From: Candidatus Trichorickettsia mobilis | GTDB lineage: Bacteria; Pseudomonadota; Alphaproteobacteria; Rickettsiales; Rickettsiaceae | Length of the DNA: 64,000 nucleotides | Direction: 5' to 3' | NCBI RefSeq assembly: GCF_963422225.1 | Contig: NZ_OY728607.1 | Coordinates: forward strand, 186,001-250,000 | In this document: one piece after another, positions 1 through 10,100 of the stretch | How the letters are laid out: every line of letters starts with the position of its first letter | Position numbering within the stretch: the first letter of the stretch is position 1 | Program-made: the position numbers and the translations under genes | Notes under the pieces: model-generated | The model's input: the letters and a program-made list of their open reading frames with translations, nothing else | Database searches by the model: none | Told to the model about the DNA's origin: nothing

Positions 1-890
1 ATTTTATTCTTTATATTTTAATATTTGTGGCTCCTATTATAAGTAATTTTATTTGGGCTAATTATTTTAAAGCCACCCATAATTTTTTTGGCAGAACAGA
101 ACATAGCTTTAGTAATTTATGGCTATTAATCAAATCATTTAATGAACAGAACCAACTGCTTGTCCTGCATTATCTTAAATTTTTGTTTAAATTTTTGATT
201 CAAGAAGGAAGTTTAGTAACTTTAACGTTAATTGGCATTAGTTGGTATGCCGTGCGGAGAAGAAGTCGGGAATATATTCAAGAATATAAGTTTTATTTTA
301 AAAGCGCTTTAATATTTTTTGTTACTTTTTGTCTTTGGAGACTATATCTGTATTTCTTTACTTTCTCTTATGTTGAAGCAATAAAAGCAGCGTCTTTAAT
401 AAGATATTTAGGCTGCTATTGCTTAATCTTTGCAGTGATAGCTGCTGTATATATTAAAAAATGGTTGTCAGAGTATGATCTAAAGAGCAAAGAATTAGCT
501 GCTTTACTATTAGTGTTCACCACATCTTTGTTAATTGTAATCAATAAAACAACACGAATAGAAACTAACGTAAGTTATTCACAACGAGAATTTATTTTAA
601 ACGCTAAGAATACAAGTTTGTTAATTAAACAAGGTATAAAACCACAATTTGATTTTATCAATAAGAAAGAATTGTTTAGTTGTTTTTGGCTGAATTATGA
701 AATGTCTCCGTATTTAAGTACCGAAGAGTTTAAAAAATGTGTTGCTGCTCCAATAAATTACGATCCAGAACATAAGGTGCTATTTCAGAATTTAAAGCAT
801 GAGTATCTTGAAGAGTGTATTCATAACAAAGAAAATTGTAAGGTAAAATATTACCCATTTAACAATAAGGTAGAAATTTATTTTGATTAA
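1..890 (+). CDS. C-terminal part of a polytopic membrane protein (partial)
   Basis: The reading frame is open to the left edge, so the start is outside the window; a GTG at 27 is possible but codons before it are also hydrophobic. The visible part has about four hydrophobic segments in its first ~170 residues (around FLIQEGSLVTLTLIGISWY, FYFKSALIFFVTFCLWRLYLY, YLGCYCLIFAVIAAVYI and AALLLVFTTSLLIVI). A soluble tail of about 110 residues with several cysteines follows. The layout of membrane segments then a globular tail resembles membrane-bound glycosyl or sugar-phosphate transferases, but no diagnostic motif is visible and I assign no function. Confidence 0.6.
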   Translation, partial: FILYILIFVAPIISNFIWANYFKATHNFFGRTEHSFSNLWLLIKSFNEQNQLLVLHYLKFLFKFLIQEGSLVTLTLIGISWYAVRRRSREYIQEYKFYFKSALIFFVTFCLWRLYLYFFTFSYVEAIKAASLIRYLGCYCLIFAVIAAVYIKKWLSEYDLKSKELAALLLVFTTSLLIVINKTTRIETNVSYSQREFILNAKNTSLLIKQGIKPQFDFINKKELFSCFWLNYEMSPYLSTEEFKKCVAAPINYDPEHKVLFQNLKHEYLEECIHNKENCKVKYYPFNNKVEIYFD

Positions 891-909
891 GGCTTTAGCT
901 GATAATCTA

Positions 910-1047
910 ATGAAAGACACCATTAATAATATCTTTAAGGATGGCTTGTATAATGGTTTTCAACAAAGATTATATAAAATTTTGTTAATTTTAATAATTT
1001 TTGCATTGAGCAACTCTTGTAAAATCGTGTATCAACACTATATCTAA
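910..1047 (+). CDS. possible small membrane or lipoprotein, 45 aa
   Basis: A short frame starts with ATG 20 bases after the preceding gene. It encodes a charged start (MKDTINNIFKDG), a hydrophobic stretch (LLILIIFALSNSC) and a short polar tail. The cysteine after LSNS is a poor lipobox match. No clear ribosome binding site is seen. It may be only the transcribed gap before dnaK. Confidence 0.2.
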   Translation: MKDTINNIFKDGLYNGFQQRLYKILLILIIFALSNSCKIVYQHYI

Positions 1048-1104
1048 GCTTATAGCTAACTAAAATAAAAATTTAGTAATTTAAATATATTATTTGAGGA
1101 ATTC

Positions 1105-3006
1105 ATGGGAAAAGTAATAGGGATAGATTTAGGTACAACTAATTCTTGTGTTGCAGTTATGGAAGGTAAAGAGCCAAGGGTGATACCTAACGCTGAAGGA
1201 GCAAGAATCACCCCGTCAATAGTTGCATTTGCCGCTAACGGTGAAATATTAATAGGAGATCCGGCTAAAAGACAGGCGGTGACTAATCCAAAGCGCACAT
1301 TATATGCCATTAAACGATTGATGGGTAGAACATTTAATGATCCAATGGTAAAAAAAGATCAGGATTTGGTGCCTTATACTATAGTAAAAGCTGATAATAG
1401 CGATGCTTGGGTTGAGGTAGATGGTAAAAAATATTCTCCAAGTCAAATTAGTGCATATATATTGCAGAAGATGAAAGAAACTGCTGAAAACTATTTAGGA
1501 GAGAAAGTAACTCAGGCGATTGTTACCGTACCAGCATATTTTAACGACGCTCAGCGTCAGGCGACCAAAGATGCCGGCAGAATAGCTGGCCTTGAGGTAT
1601 TGCGGATTATTAATGAACCAACTGCAGCAGCCCTTGCTTACGGCTTTGATAAATCTGGAAGTAAAACAATTGTAGTTTATGATTTGGGTGGCGGAACTTT
1701 TGATGTATCAATTTTAGAGATTGGCGAAGGTGTATTTGAAGTTAAAGCGACAAATGGTGATACTTTTCTGGGAGGAGAGGATTTTGACATTAGAGTTCTT
1801 GATTATTTACTGGAAGAATTTAAAAAAGAAAGTGGTCTTGATTTAAGGAAAGACCCGCTAGCGTTGCAACGTCTGAGAGAAGCCGCGGAAAAGGCCAAAA
1901 AAGAGTTGTCATCAACACAGCAGACAGAAATTAATTTACCTTATATTACCGCGGATAGTAATGGTCCTAAACATTTGAATATTAAACTGACTAGAGCAAA
2001 ATTAGAAGCTTTAGTAATGGATTTAATTGACAAAACTATGGAACCTTGTCGCCTTGCTCTAAAAGATGCTGGTTTTAAAGCTGCAAATATTGATGAGGTA
2101 GTATTAGTTGGTGGCATGACTAGAATGCCAAAAGTTATTGAAAAAGTTAAGGAATTCTTTGGCCGTGAACCACATCGTGGAGTTAATCCTGATGAAGTAG
2201 TGGCACTGGGCGCTGCCATTCAAGGTGGGGTATTAAATAAAGATGTTACCGATATATTATTGTTGGACGTAACGCCTTTATCTTTGGGTATAGAAACCTT
2301 AGGTGGAGTATTTACCAGGTTGATTGACCGTAATACGACGATACCAACCAAGAAAAGTCAGACATTCTCTACTGCTGATGATAATCAACATGCTGTAACT
2401 ATTAGGGTATTTCAGGGTGAGAGAGATATTGCAGTTGAAAATAAATTGTTGGGACAGTTTAATTTAGAAGGAATTCCGCCAGCTCAGCGTGGTATGCCAC
2501 AAATCGAAGTTACTTTTGATATAGATGCTAATGGTATAGTTCATGTTTCTGCCAGAGATAAAGCTAGCGGCAAAGAGCAGAAAGTGACGATTCAAGCATC
2601 AGGAGGCTTAAGTGATCTAGAAATCGAAAAAATGGTTAAAGATGCTGAAGCTAACGCTAGTAGTGATAAAAAACGCAAAGAGTTAATAGAGGCTAAAAAC
2701 AACGCTGATAGCTTAATTTATTCTACCGAGAAAAGTATTAAAGAGTATGAGGAGAAGATTCCTGTAAAAGATAAAGAAGAAGTACAACAGGCAATTAGCT
2801 CATTACAAGAGGCGTTAAGTTCTGAGGATGTAGAGCAAATTACCGCAAAAACAGCTCATCTAACTACTGTTAGTATGAAAATAGGTGAGATTATGTATAA
2901 AGATCATCAGCATGATCCAGCTGCAGCTGCGACTGGAACTGGAACTGAAGATGCAGGAGATGATAAGGTGGTAGACGCTAATTATCAGGATTTAGGCAAA
3001 AAATAG
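1105..3006 (+). CDS. dnaK: molecular chaperone DnaK (Hsp70)
   Basis: This is the cytosolic ATP-dependent Hsp70 that binds exposed hydrophobic peptides in a cycle with DnaJ and GrpE. At 633 residues it is full length. It opens with the Hsp70 signature ([17 protein letters not shown]), has the second signature ([17 protein letters not shown] near residue 195) and the third ([17 protein letters not shown] near 335), then the substrate domain and an acidic helical lid ending [11 protein letters not shown] strong GAGGAAT ribosome site lies 5-8 bases before the ATG. dnaJ follows, but 370 bases of repeat elements separate the two, so tight co-transcription is uncertain. Confidence 0.98.
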   Translation: MGKVIGIDLGTTNSCVAVMEGKEPRVIPNAEGARITPSIVAFAANGEILIGDPAKRQAVTNPKRTLYAIKRLMGRTFNDPMVKKDQDLVPYTIVKADNSDAWVEVDGKKYSPSQISAYILQKMKETAENYLGEKVTQAIVTVPAYFNDAQRQATKDAGRIAGLEVLRIINEPTAAALAYGFDKSGSKTIVVYDLGGGTFDVSILEIGEGVFEVKATNGDTFLGGEDFDIRVLDYLLEEFKKESGLDLRKDPLALQRLREAAEKAKKELSSTQQTEINLPYITADSNGPKHLNIKLTRAKLEALVMDLIDKTMEPCRLALKDAGFKAANIDEVVLVGGMTRMPKVIEKVKEFFGREPHRGVNPDEVVALGAAIQGGVLNKDVTDILLLDVTPLSLGIETLGGVFTRLIDRNTTIPTKKSQTFSTADDNQHAVTIRVFQGERDIAVENKLLGQFNLEGIPPAQRGMPQIEVTFDIDANGIVHVSARDKASGKEQKVTIQASGGLSDLEIEKMVKDAEANASSDKKRKELIEAKNNADSLIYSTEKSIKEYEEKIPVKDKEEVQQAISSLQEALSSEDVEQITAKTAHLTTVSMKIGEIMYKDHQHDPAAAATGTGTEDAGDDKVVDANYQDLGKK

Positions 3007-3009
3007 GTA

Positions 3010-3160
3010 TACTCGATCAAAATCTGCGGATTGCGGTGTCGTCAATCAGAGATCTGCGGTGCTCACGTATGAAGTAACTGCTTGCGCTCCTCGACTCTGT
3101 GACTCCTAGCACTCCTTGATTTTGACCTTCGTCTACTCTTGGTGAAAATTGAGAATGCGA
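3010..3160. repeat. palindromic element, family A, in the dnaK-dnaJ gap
   Basis: The stretch with GAGATCTGCG, TGCTCACGTAT, GCTCCTCGACTCTGTGA and CTTGATTTTGACCTTCG recurs nearly base for base at 31845-31970, and in looser form inside the rlpA-like gene at 15775-15897. This is a dispersed rickettsial-type palindromic element. It carries no gene of its own. Confidence 0.7.
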
Positions 3161-3207
3161 TCTATACGCATCAAGTTAAGGAAAAAGGGATAATATGAAC
3201 CGTCACC

Positions 3208-3285
3208 GTCATTGCGAGGGCTCTGCCTGAAGCAATCCAGTCCATATTACTGGATTGCTTCGACCATAAACGGTCTCGCAATGAC
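3208..3285. repeat. palindromic element, family C
   Basis: Arms GTCATTGCGAG...GAAGCAATCCAGT and ACTGGATTGCTTC...CTCGCAATGAC flank a short loop. The same arms recur at 13238-13271, 16682-16716, 33308-33393, 33540-33640 and 51570-51900. A dispersed sequence (ACTTGATGCRTAT type) sits just before it at about 3165-3185 and recurs near 13285, 26450 and 51960. Confidence 0.8.
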
Positions 3286-3379
3286 AGTGTGAGTGGATCA
3301 AAGCTTGACGACTTGACACAGTTCAGTTCAGCATGCCTGAATTCAAAAGCTTCAGTAAAATAAACAAAAATTATTATAT

Positions 3380-4516
3380 ATGTCATCAGAAGATTTTTAC
3401 GCTGTACTTGGAGTTAGCAGATCCGCTACCCAACAGGAAATTAAAAAAGCTTACCATAAGTTGGCAATGCAATATCATCCTGATCGTAATTCAGATAATA
3501 GTGAAGCAGAAAAAAAGTTTAAAAAGATAAACGAAGCATATGACGTGCTTAAAGATGAGCAAAAAAAAGCTGCTTATGATAAATTTGGGCATAATGCTTT
3601 TCAGAATTCAGGAGGTGGCGGAGGTTTTAATAGAGGCGCTGGTGGCGGTGGTGGAGAATTTCATGATATTAATGATATATTTGGTGATTTTTTTAGTGAT
3701 TTTATGGGTGGAAAATCACGAACAACAAAATCTTCAGGCAAAATAAAAGGAGCGGATCTCAAATATAACATGACCATCACTCTTGACGAAGCATATAAAG
3801 GTGTAGATAAAAATATTAATTTTACCACTGAAATAAAATGTAACTCTTGTAATGGTAGCGGTAGCGAGGGTGATGGTAGCGTAACTACTTGCGATATGTG
3901 TCATGGCCGTGGAGTAAACAGAATGCAACAAGGATTTTTTACTTTGGAGCAAACCTGCGGTAAATGCCAAGGTATGGGGCAAATAATTAAAACGCCATGT
4001 AAAAAATGTTTTGGTAATGGTCGTCATTCGCAAGTCAAAAATTTATTAGTCAATATTCCAGCGGGTATTGAAGATGGAACCAAGATACGTCTGATTGGAG
4101 AAGGAGAAGCCGGTATTCGTGGTGGCAATAGCGGTGATTTATATATTTTTGTTACGATTAAGCAGCATGAGATTTTTAAAGCTGATTCAGCAAATTTACA
4201 TTGTAGATTACCAATTAGTTTTACCAAAGCAGCATTAGGTGGAGAGATTGAGGTGCCAATTATTGAAGGCGGCAAAGTAAGTCTGAAAATCCCAGCTGGT
4301 ACTCAGAATGGTGATCAATTAAAGCTACGTGGTAAAGGGATGTCTAAAGTAAGGCTCGCAACGAGAGGTGATATGATTGCGCATGTTTACGTTGAGGTGC
4401 CTAAATCTTTAACCAAGAAGCAGCGAGAATTACTTGAATTACTAGATAAGGAATTAGATGATGGTAAAGGTGATGATGTTAGTTTCTTTAATAAAATGAA
4501 AAATCTATGGTCTTAA
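3380..4516 (+). CDS. dnaJ: chaperone protein DnaJ (Hsp40)
   Basis: This is the co-chaperone that delivers substrates to DnaK and stimulates its ATPase. At 378 residues it has the full class I layout: J domain with the HPD triad (YHPDRNSD near 33-40), a Gly/Phe-rich linker ([18 protein letters not shown]), four zinc-binding CxxCxGxG motifs ([32 protein letters not shown], about 145-215) and the two C-terminal substrate-binding barrels. No strong Shine-Dalgarno precedes the ATG. The prs gene starts only 6 bases after the stop, so the two are probably co-transcribed. Confidence 0.98.
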   Translation: MSSEDFYAVLGVSRSATQQEIKKAYHKLAMQYHPDRNSDNSEAEKKFKKINEAYDVLKDEQKKAAYDKFGHNAFQNSGGGGGFNRGAGGGGGEFHDINDIFGDFFSDFMGGKSRTTKSSGKIKGADLKYNMTITLDEAYKGVDKNINFTTEIKCNSCNGSGSEGDGSVTTCDMCHGRGVNRMQQGFFTLEQTCGKCQGMGQIIKTPCKKCFGNGRHSQVKNLLVNIPAGIEDGTKIRLIGEGEAGIRGGNSGDLYIFVTIKQHEIFKADSANLHCRLPISFTKAALGGEIEVPIIEGGKVSLKIPAGTQNGDQLKLRGKGMSKVRLATRGDMIAHVYVEVPKSLTKKQRELLELLDKELDDGKGDDVSFFNKMKNLWS

Positions 4517-4522
4517 AGAGTA

Positions 4523-5428
4523 ATGTTAAAGGTTACTTCCGGCAATAGCCATATAACACTAGCTAAGCAATTGAGCCAACAGCTTAATATAGAGTATATT
4601 GCTGCTGATATCCAGAAATTTGCTGATGAGGAATTACGCATACAATTCACTACTCCATTATATACAGATGATATTATTATTGTTCAATCGACATCAAACC
4701 CAGCAAATGATTACTTAATGGAATTGTTGTTGCTAGTTGATGCGGTAAAATGTGCAGGGGCACAACGTATAATTGCAGTAATGCCTTACTTTGGATATAG
4801 TCGCCAGGATCGCCCGTCTTATGATTACGGCCCAATTTCCGCGCGTTTAATTGCCACTTTACTGGAAGCTGCTGGAGTTGATCAACTCATTACTATTGAC
4901 TTACATTCCAGTCAAATCGAAGGATTCTTTAAGATTGGTGTACAAAACATTAACTCTATTCCTCTATTTACCACAAGTATCACTGAAAATCAGAATTTAG
5001 TTGTAGTATCTCCAGATATCGGCGGCATAAATCGTGCACAAAAATTGAGCTCATATCTTGGTGTTGATATAGCTATAATTAATAAAATTAGAAATACTTA
5101 TAATAAATGTTCTATGCAGCAATTAATTGGCAATGTTTCTGGTAAAAAATGTTTGCTTATTGATGATATTGTTGATACTGGAAATACCATATGTCAAGCA
5201 ACAGACTTATTATTAGACAAAGGGGCTGTTGCCGTAGAAGCTTTCATAACTCATGCAGTATTATCTGAACCGGCAATATCGAATATCATGCAATCTCGGC
5301 TGGAGAAGATTAGCATTACTAATAGTATTGTTCATCATCATCTACCTAGAAAATTTAAAGTTATTGGTTTAAATTCTTTACTTGCACAAGCAATCCAAAA
5401 GATAAACTCGCAATTAGCTATTAGTTGA
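4523..5428 (+). CDS. prs: ribose-phosphate pyrophosphokinase
   Basis: It makes PRPP from ribose 5-phosphate and ATP for nucleotide and cofactor synthesis. The 301 residues include the catalytic and metal region (YFGYSRQDRP near 90, DLHSSQIEGFF near 133) and the PRPP-binding loop LLIDDIVDTGNTI near 213. It is slightly shorter than the usual ~315 residues, with a trimmed N-terminus. It lies 6 bases after dnaJ. Keeping Prs in a reduced genome suggests ribose phosphate is still converted locally, but what feeds it is not visible here. Confidence 0.95.
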   Translation: MLKVTSGNSHITLAKQLSQQLNIEYIAADIQKFADEELRIQFTTPLYTDDIIIVQSTSNPANDYLMELLLLVDAVKCAGAQRIIAVMPYFGYSRQDRPSYDYGPISARLIATLLEAAGVDQLITIDLHSSQIEGFFKIGVQNINSIPLFTTSITENQNLVVVSPDIGGINRAQKLSSYLGVDIAIINKIRNTYNKCSMQQLIGNVSGKKCLLIDDIVDTGNTICQATDLLLDKGAVAVEAFITHAVLSEPAISNIMQSRLEKISITNSIVHHHLPRKFKVIGLNSLLAQAIQKINSQLAIS

Positions 5429-5449
5429 TAAAGCTCATGGTAATATATT

Positions 5450-5560
5450 ACGAAGTATTTTAATTGGCAACTTACGTTACTTAATAGTACGCTGCGGTAC
5501 TCGACTTCGTTTTTCCTAAAAATTCCTCTCTTATATCTACTGATCTTACATGCTCTGGTA
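5450..5560. repeat. partial palindromic element, family B, after prs
   Basis: It contains ATTTTAATTGGCAACTTACG, then TACGCTGCGGTACTCGACTTCG and TTTTTCCTAAAAATTCCTCTC. The second half matches the interior of the elements at 17526-17667, 33700-33815 and 42165-42306. The first half matches a separate short repeat seen near 35370 (inverted) and 36872. The clean terminal repeats of the family are missing. Confidence 0.55.
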
Positions 5561-5581
5561 TAACCCATTGTAAATTATTAG

Positions 5582-6421
5582 TTATGACAGTAATTTCTCT
5601 GTCTCTTTTATTAATCGGTCAGCGAATACGATAGTCATAATTGAGCTTTTAGTGAGTTCTATTGCAGCTTTAAAGTTATTTGCATCATCTTCATAATTAG
5701 TATTTAGATAATCACTTGCAGTACTATCATTGACTTGTATAGAAACTACTAAAGCAGATAAGGCATTTTTTAACCTTTCAATTTGTCCACCAATCATTGA
5801 GAGACCATTAATTACGAATTTATTAACACTATCATTTGCTTGATTAGGGTCAGCGATAATGTTTTGAGCATTAGCCTGATTAATTGGGGTCAATATATCT
5901 GTAGGAACACCAAGACCAGTTGTAGGTAATGACAAATCAGGTGTGGTAATCTGAATAACTTCACTCATTAATATATTAACTCTAACATCTATTGGCGCAG
6001 CACTGACGGATGTAAGGTCAGCAGCGTCAAAGAGATTTCTGCTGTCAAAAGTAGCTGTGATGAATTGACGATTAAGATCAGCTATGCTTGATAAATATAA
6101 ATTATTTAAAGCTGTCAACAATGTAGGGTTTGCTGTATTAGCTTGAGCAATAATATCTTGTATTTTTATGAGTTGTTGCTTATTTGATAATAATATTGAT
6201 CGTGCTATTGTAAGCAGATTAATGCTATAAGCAATATTTTTGGCTAAGCTCTTAAGGATAGGTACATTATTTCGTAATTGTGAACCTACAATGTAGTCTA
6301 CAATACTAGCTTTACTTCTATCACCACTAGCCATACGCTCGCCACTATCACGTAATTTTATAGTAGCTATTTTAAGCGCGAGGCTAGAGTGGTTGCTAAC
6401 TGGATTAAGAAAACTAACCAT
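5582..6421 (-). CDS. divergent flagellin-like protein
   Basis: This 279-residue protein reads as a short, divergent flagellin. The N-terminal third follows the D0/D1 pattern: SGERMASGDR at 26-35 matches the family's S-x-E-R-L-S-S-G-x-R. The helix AYSINLLTIARSILLSNKQQ (64-83) matches the usual GISLAQTAEGAL segment. IQDIIAQANTANP (87-99) sits where LQRIRELAVQAANGT normally lies, and TATFDSRNLFD (122-132) parallels FNGKNLLDG. The last 80 residues keep the matching C-terminal helices (GGQIERLKNALSALV, then SDYLNTNYEDDANNFKAA) and end in KLLS, close to the usual LL-R/S end. The variable middle is very short. No other flagellar gene is visible. It is divergent from the autotransporter gene. Family membership rests on pattern reading, not on a search. 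Confidence 0.7.
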   Translation of the reverse strand: MVSFLNPVSNHSSLALKIATIKLRDSGERMASGDRSKASIVDYIVGSQLRNNVPILKSLAKNIAYSINLLTIARSILLSNKQQLIKIQDIIAQANTANPTLLTALNNLYLSSIADLNRQFITATFDSRNLFDAADLTSVSAAPIDVRVNILMSEVIQITTPDLSLPTTGLGVPTDILTPINQANAQNIIADPNQANDSVNKFVINGLSMIGGQIERLKNALSALVVSIQVNDSTASDYLNTNYEDDANNFKAAIELTKSSIMTIVFADRLIKETEKLLS

Positions 6422-7154
6422 AAACGAACTATGTTTTTAGATAAATTTGTGTTAATTCTATAATAAAATCAAGCAGTGCATTTAATAAATATGCTCGAAT
6501 CTTAGATTGATTCGCAACCAAAATATTAATTTTTTAGTGTAGCTTAATTATTTAAGTCATTATAGCAATTAGCATGATTTAAGCCAAAATATTATCTATG
6601 ATCAATCATTTTTAGCGCCTGATTGCGATAGAAGTTGCTAAATTAGATATAGTTCTTCTTACCTAATGTTAGTATTCATATAATATGTTGTAAAGTTCAC
6701 CATTCTGGTTTAGAAAAACTTGAACTTAGTTCCACGTTGCAAGACATATAACCGTGAGTCACTTTGGTTAAATAGGAAAATTTCTGATTATACTTTCATA
6801 TTCTGTTTGCACGTTTCCAATATACAACAAAACCTTACACAAATGACAGAACAATAAAATAATATAATTATGACCTCAAATTATGTTGACCAAGGCATTC
6901 TATTGTCATAAAAAACTGCTTGATTAAATTTTTTAGCCCCCATATTAATTAAGTTTAAATGTAGTGCATTTATTGCATGTCTTAGGTTTTTAATATCTTT
7001 GTTAAAATTCTTAATGTTTATCTTGATAAATACAAAATGTTCAATATACTATTTTCATCAAATTTAAATAATAACTACTACCACCCTCATAGGGTGTTTA
7101 AAATATATTTAAGCGCATTAAATTTTAAACATATCAATATAGGAAGAAAGAATT
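6422..7154. other. long divergent intergenic region between two surface-type genes
   Basis: About 730 AT-rich bases hold no reading frame I can support. The region must carry the promoters for the flagellin-like gene (leftward) and the autotransporter (rightward). Apart from the promoter listed separately and a small hairpin at 7082-7096 (CACCCT-CAT-AGGGTG) in the expected autotransporter leader, I see no clear structure. Confidence 0.5.
7023..7050 (+). promoter_or_regulatory. putative sigma-70 promoter of the autotransporter gene
   Basis: TTGATA at 7023-7028 and TATACT at 7045-7050 are separated by 16 bases. A start near 7057 would give a leader of about 100 bases that includes the hairpin at 7082-7096. 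Prediction from consensus only. Confidence 0.5.
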
Positions 7155-10100
7155 ATGGAAAAGAAACCAAAATTTCTTAAAAATTTACTAACTACCGCCT
7201 CAGCGATTGCAGTAATCGCAGGTGGGTTAAGTAGCACGGCGTTGGGTGCTACGCATACTACTACAGGCACTCCTGCTGATTTACATATTGGTGGAGTTAG
7301 TGATAATGGTTTGCTAGGCTTTGCAGCAAATGACGTTTTAAAAATTGGTGTTGCTGGAAATGTTGTGGTTAATGCTGGTAGTGCTGTTGGTCCAATTGAA
7401 GCTATTGAGGTAGCGTTTGCTGGTGCTAACTTTGTAGATAATAAAGGTATGACTATTGGTGCTATAGGAGCAGCTGGTAATACCATGACTTTAAATGTCA
7501 ATGGTGCTGTCACAACAACATTAATTGGTACTGCAAGTGGTGATGCAGTCAATGCAGCAAGTTCAAATGTTGTAAATCAGTATGATGGTCTAGGTGATGT
7601 TACTTTAACTGGAGTTGGTGCTACGTTGGCTATTGCTCCTGCCGCTCCTGGCGCTATTGTTTTAGGCGGCAATATAGCAGGTGCTGGTGCTGGTCAAGGT
7701 ATATTGACCATAACTAATGATGGTAATACAACAACATTCAATGGAACAATTGGTGCTGGTGTGGGTTCGCTGGCAGCAATAAATATTGGAGCCCCTGGAG
7801 CAGCAGCAAGCAATACGGCAATACTGAAAGGAACAGCAATTAAAGCGACTACAATAACACTTCATGCTGACCTTGCTGCTGCTGGTGGTCCTCATGCTTC
7901 GACCTTAACTCTTGACAGCACTAACGGTGCACAGACAGTGACTGGAGCGATTGATGCGACTGCAGCTACTAACGGCGGGACGAGTGTATTAAACTTTATT
8001 GGTGCTAACGGTACAACCGTAACTGGAGCTATTGGTACAACTGCGCCATTGACGGCAATCAACCTAGGCGTAGCTAATGGAGCTACTGCTTATGCAGCAA
8101 AATTAGAAGGTGCAGCAATTAAAGCGACTACAATAACACTTCATGCTGATCTTGCTGGAGCTACTGCTTCGACCTTAACTCTTGACAGCACTAACGGTGC
8201 ACAGACAGTGACTGGAGCGATTGATGCGACTGCAGCTACTAATGGCGGGACGAGTGTATTAAACTTTATTGGTGCTAACGGTACAACCGTAACTGGAGCT
8301 ATTGGTACGACTGCGCCATTGACGGCAATCAACCTAGGCGTAGCTAATGGAGCTACTGCTTATGCAGCAAAATTAGAAGGTGCAGCAATTAAAGCGACTA
8401 CAATAACACTTCATGCTGATCTTGCTGGAGCTACTGCTTCGACCTTAACTCTTGACAGCACTAACGGTGCACAGACAGTGACTGGAGCGATTGATGCGAC
8501 TGCAGCTACTAATGGCGGGACGAGTGTATTAAACTTTATTGGTGCTAACGGTACAACCGTAACTGGAGCTATTGGTACGACTGCGCCATTGACGGCAATC
8601 AACCTAGGCGTAGCTAATGGAGCTACTGCTTATGCAGCAAAATTAGAAGGTGCAGCAATTAAAGCGACTACAATAACACTTCATGCTGATCTTGCTGGAG
8701 CTACTGCTTCGACCTTAACTCTTGACAGCACTAACGGTGCACAGACAGTGACTGGAGCGATTGATGCGACTGCAGCTACTAATGGCGGGACGAGTGTATT
8801 AAACTTTATTGGTGCTAACGGTACAACCGTAACTGGAGCTATTGGTACGACTGCGCCATTGACGGCAATCAACCTAGGCGTAGCTAATGGAGCTACTGCT
8901 TATGCAGCAAAATTAGAAGGTGCAGCAATTAAAGCGACTACAATAACACTTCATGCTGATCTTGCTGGAGCTACTGCTTCGACCTTAACTCTTGACAGCA
9001 CTAACGGTGCACAGACAGTGACTGGAGCGATTGATGCGACTGCAGCTACTAACGGCGGGACGAGTGTATTGAACTTTATTGGTGCTAACGGTACAACCGT
9101 AACTGGAGCTATTGGTACGACTGCGCCATTGACGGCAATCAACCTAGGCGTAGCTAATGGAGCTACTGCTTATGCAGCGAAATTAGAAGGTGCAGCAATT
9201 AAAGCGACTACAATAACACTTCATGCTGATCTTGCTGGAGCTACTGCTTCGACCTTAACTCTTGACAGCACTAACGGTGCACAGACAGTGACTGGAGCGA
9301 TTGATGCGACTGCAGCTACTAACGGCGGGACGAGTGTATTGAACTTTATTGGTGCTAACGGTACAACCGTAACTGGAGCTATTGGTACAACTGCGCCATT
9401 GACGGCAATCAACCTAGGCGTAGCTAATGGAGCTACTGCTTATGCAGCGAAATTAGAAGGTGCAGCAATTAAAGCGACTACAATAACACTTCATGCTGAT
9501 CTTGCTGGAGCTACTGCTTCGACCTTAACTCTTGACAGCACTAACGGTGCACAGACAGTGACTGGAGCGATTGATGCGACTGCAGCTACTAACGGCGGGA
9601 CGAGTGTATTGAACTTTATTGGTGCTAACGGTACAACCGTAACTGGAGCTATTGGTACGACTGCGCCATTGACGGCAATCAACCTAGGCGTAGCTAATGG
9701 AGCTACTGCTTATGCAGCGAAATTAGAAGGTGCAGCAATTAAAGCGACTACAATAACACTTCATGCTGATCTTGCTGGAGCTACTGCTTCGACCTTAACT
9801 CTTGACAGCACTAACGGTGCACAGACAGTGACTGGAGCGATTGATGCGACTGCAGCTACTAACGGCGGGACGAGTGTATTAAACTTTATTGGTGCTAACG
9901 GTACAACCGTAACTGGAGCTATTGGTACAACTGCGCCATTGACGGCAATAAACGTAAAAGCCTTAGCTACTGCTACTTTGTCAGACGCAGTAGTGAACGC
10001 TACCACCATCACTATTGGTGAAGTTGTGAATACAGGTACATTAATACGCGGTGGAAATGTAAATTTTGATCTTAATCCTGGTGCAGCAGTTCAAACAGTT

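Noticed and set aside
7118-7552. 144-codon minus-strand frame at the autotransporter start
   Set aside because: Low-complexity antisense of an Ala/Val/Gly/Thr-rich passenger; no start signal and not a recognisable protein.
8141-9682. Six identical 63-codon frames on the minus strand, spaced 270 bp
   Set aside because: They are antisense shadows of the autotransporter repeats; periodic DNA gives periodic frames on both strands. They have no ribosome sites.
7776-9944. CRISPR-like array
   Set aside because: The repeats are contiguous 270-bp coding units without spacers and lie in frame in a surface protein.
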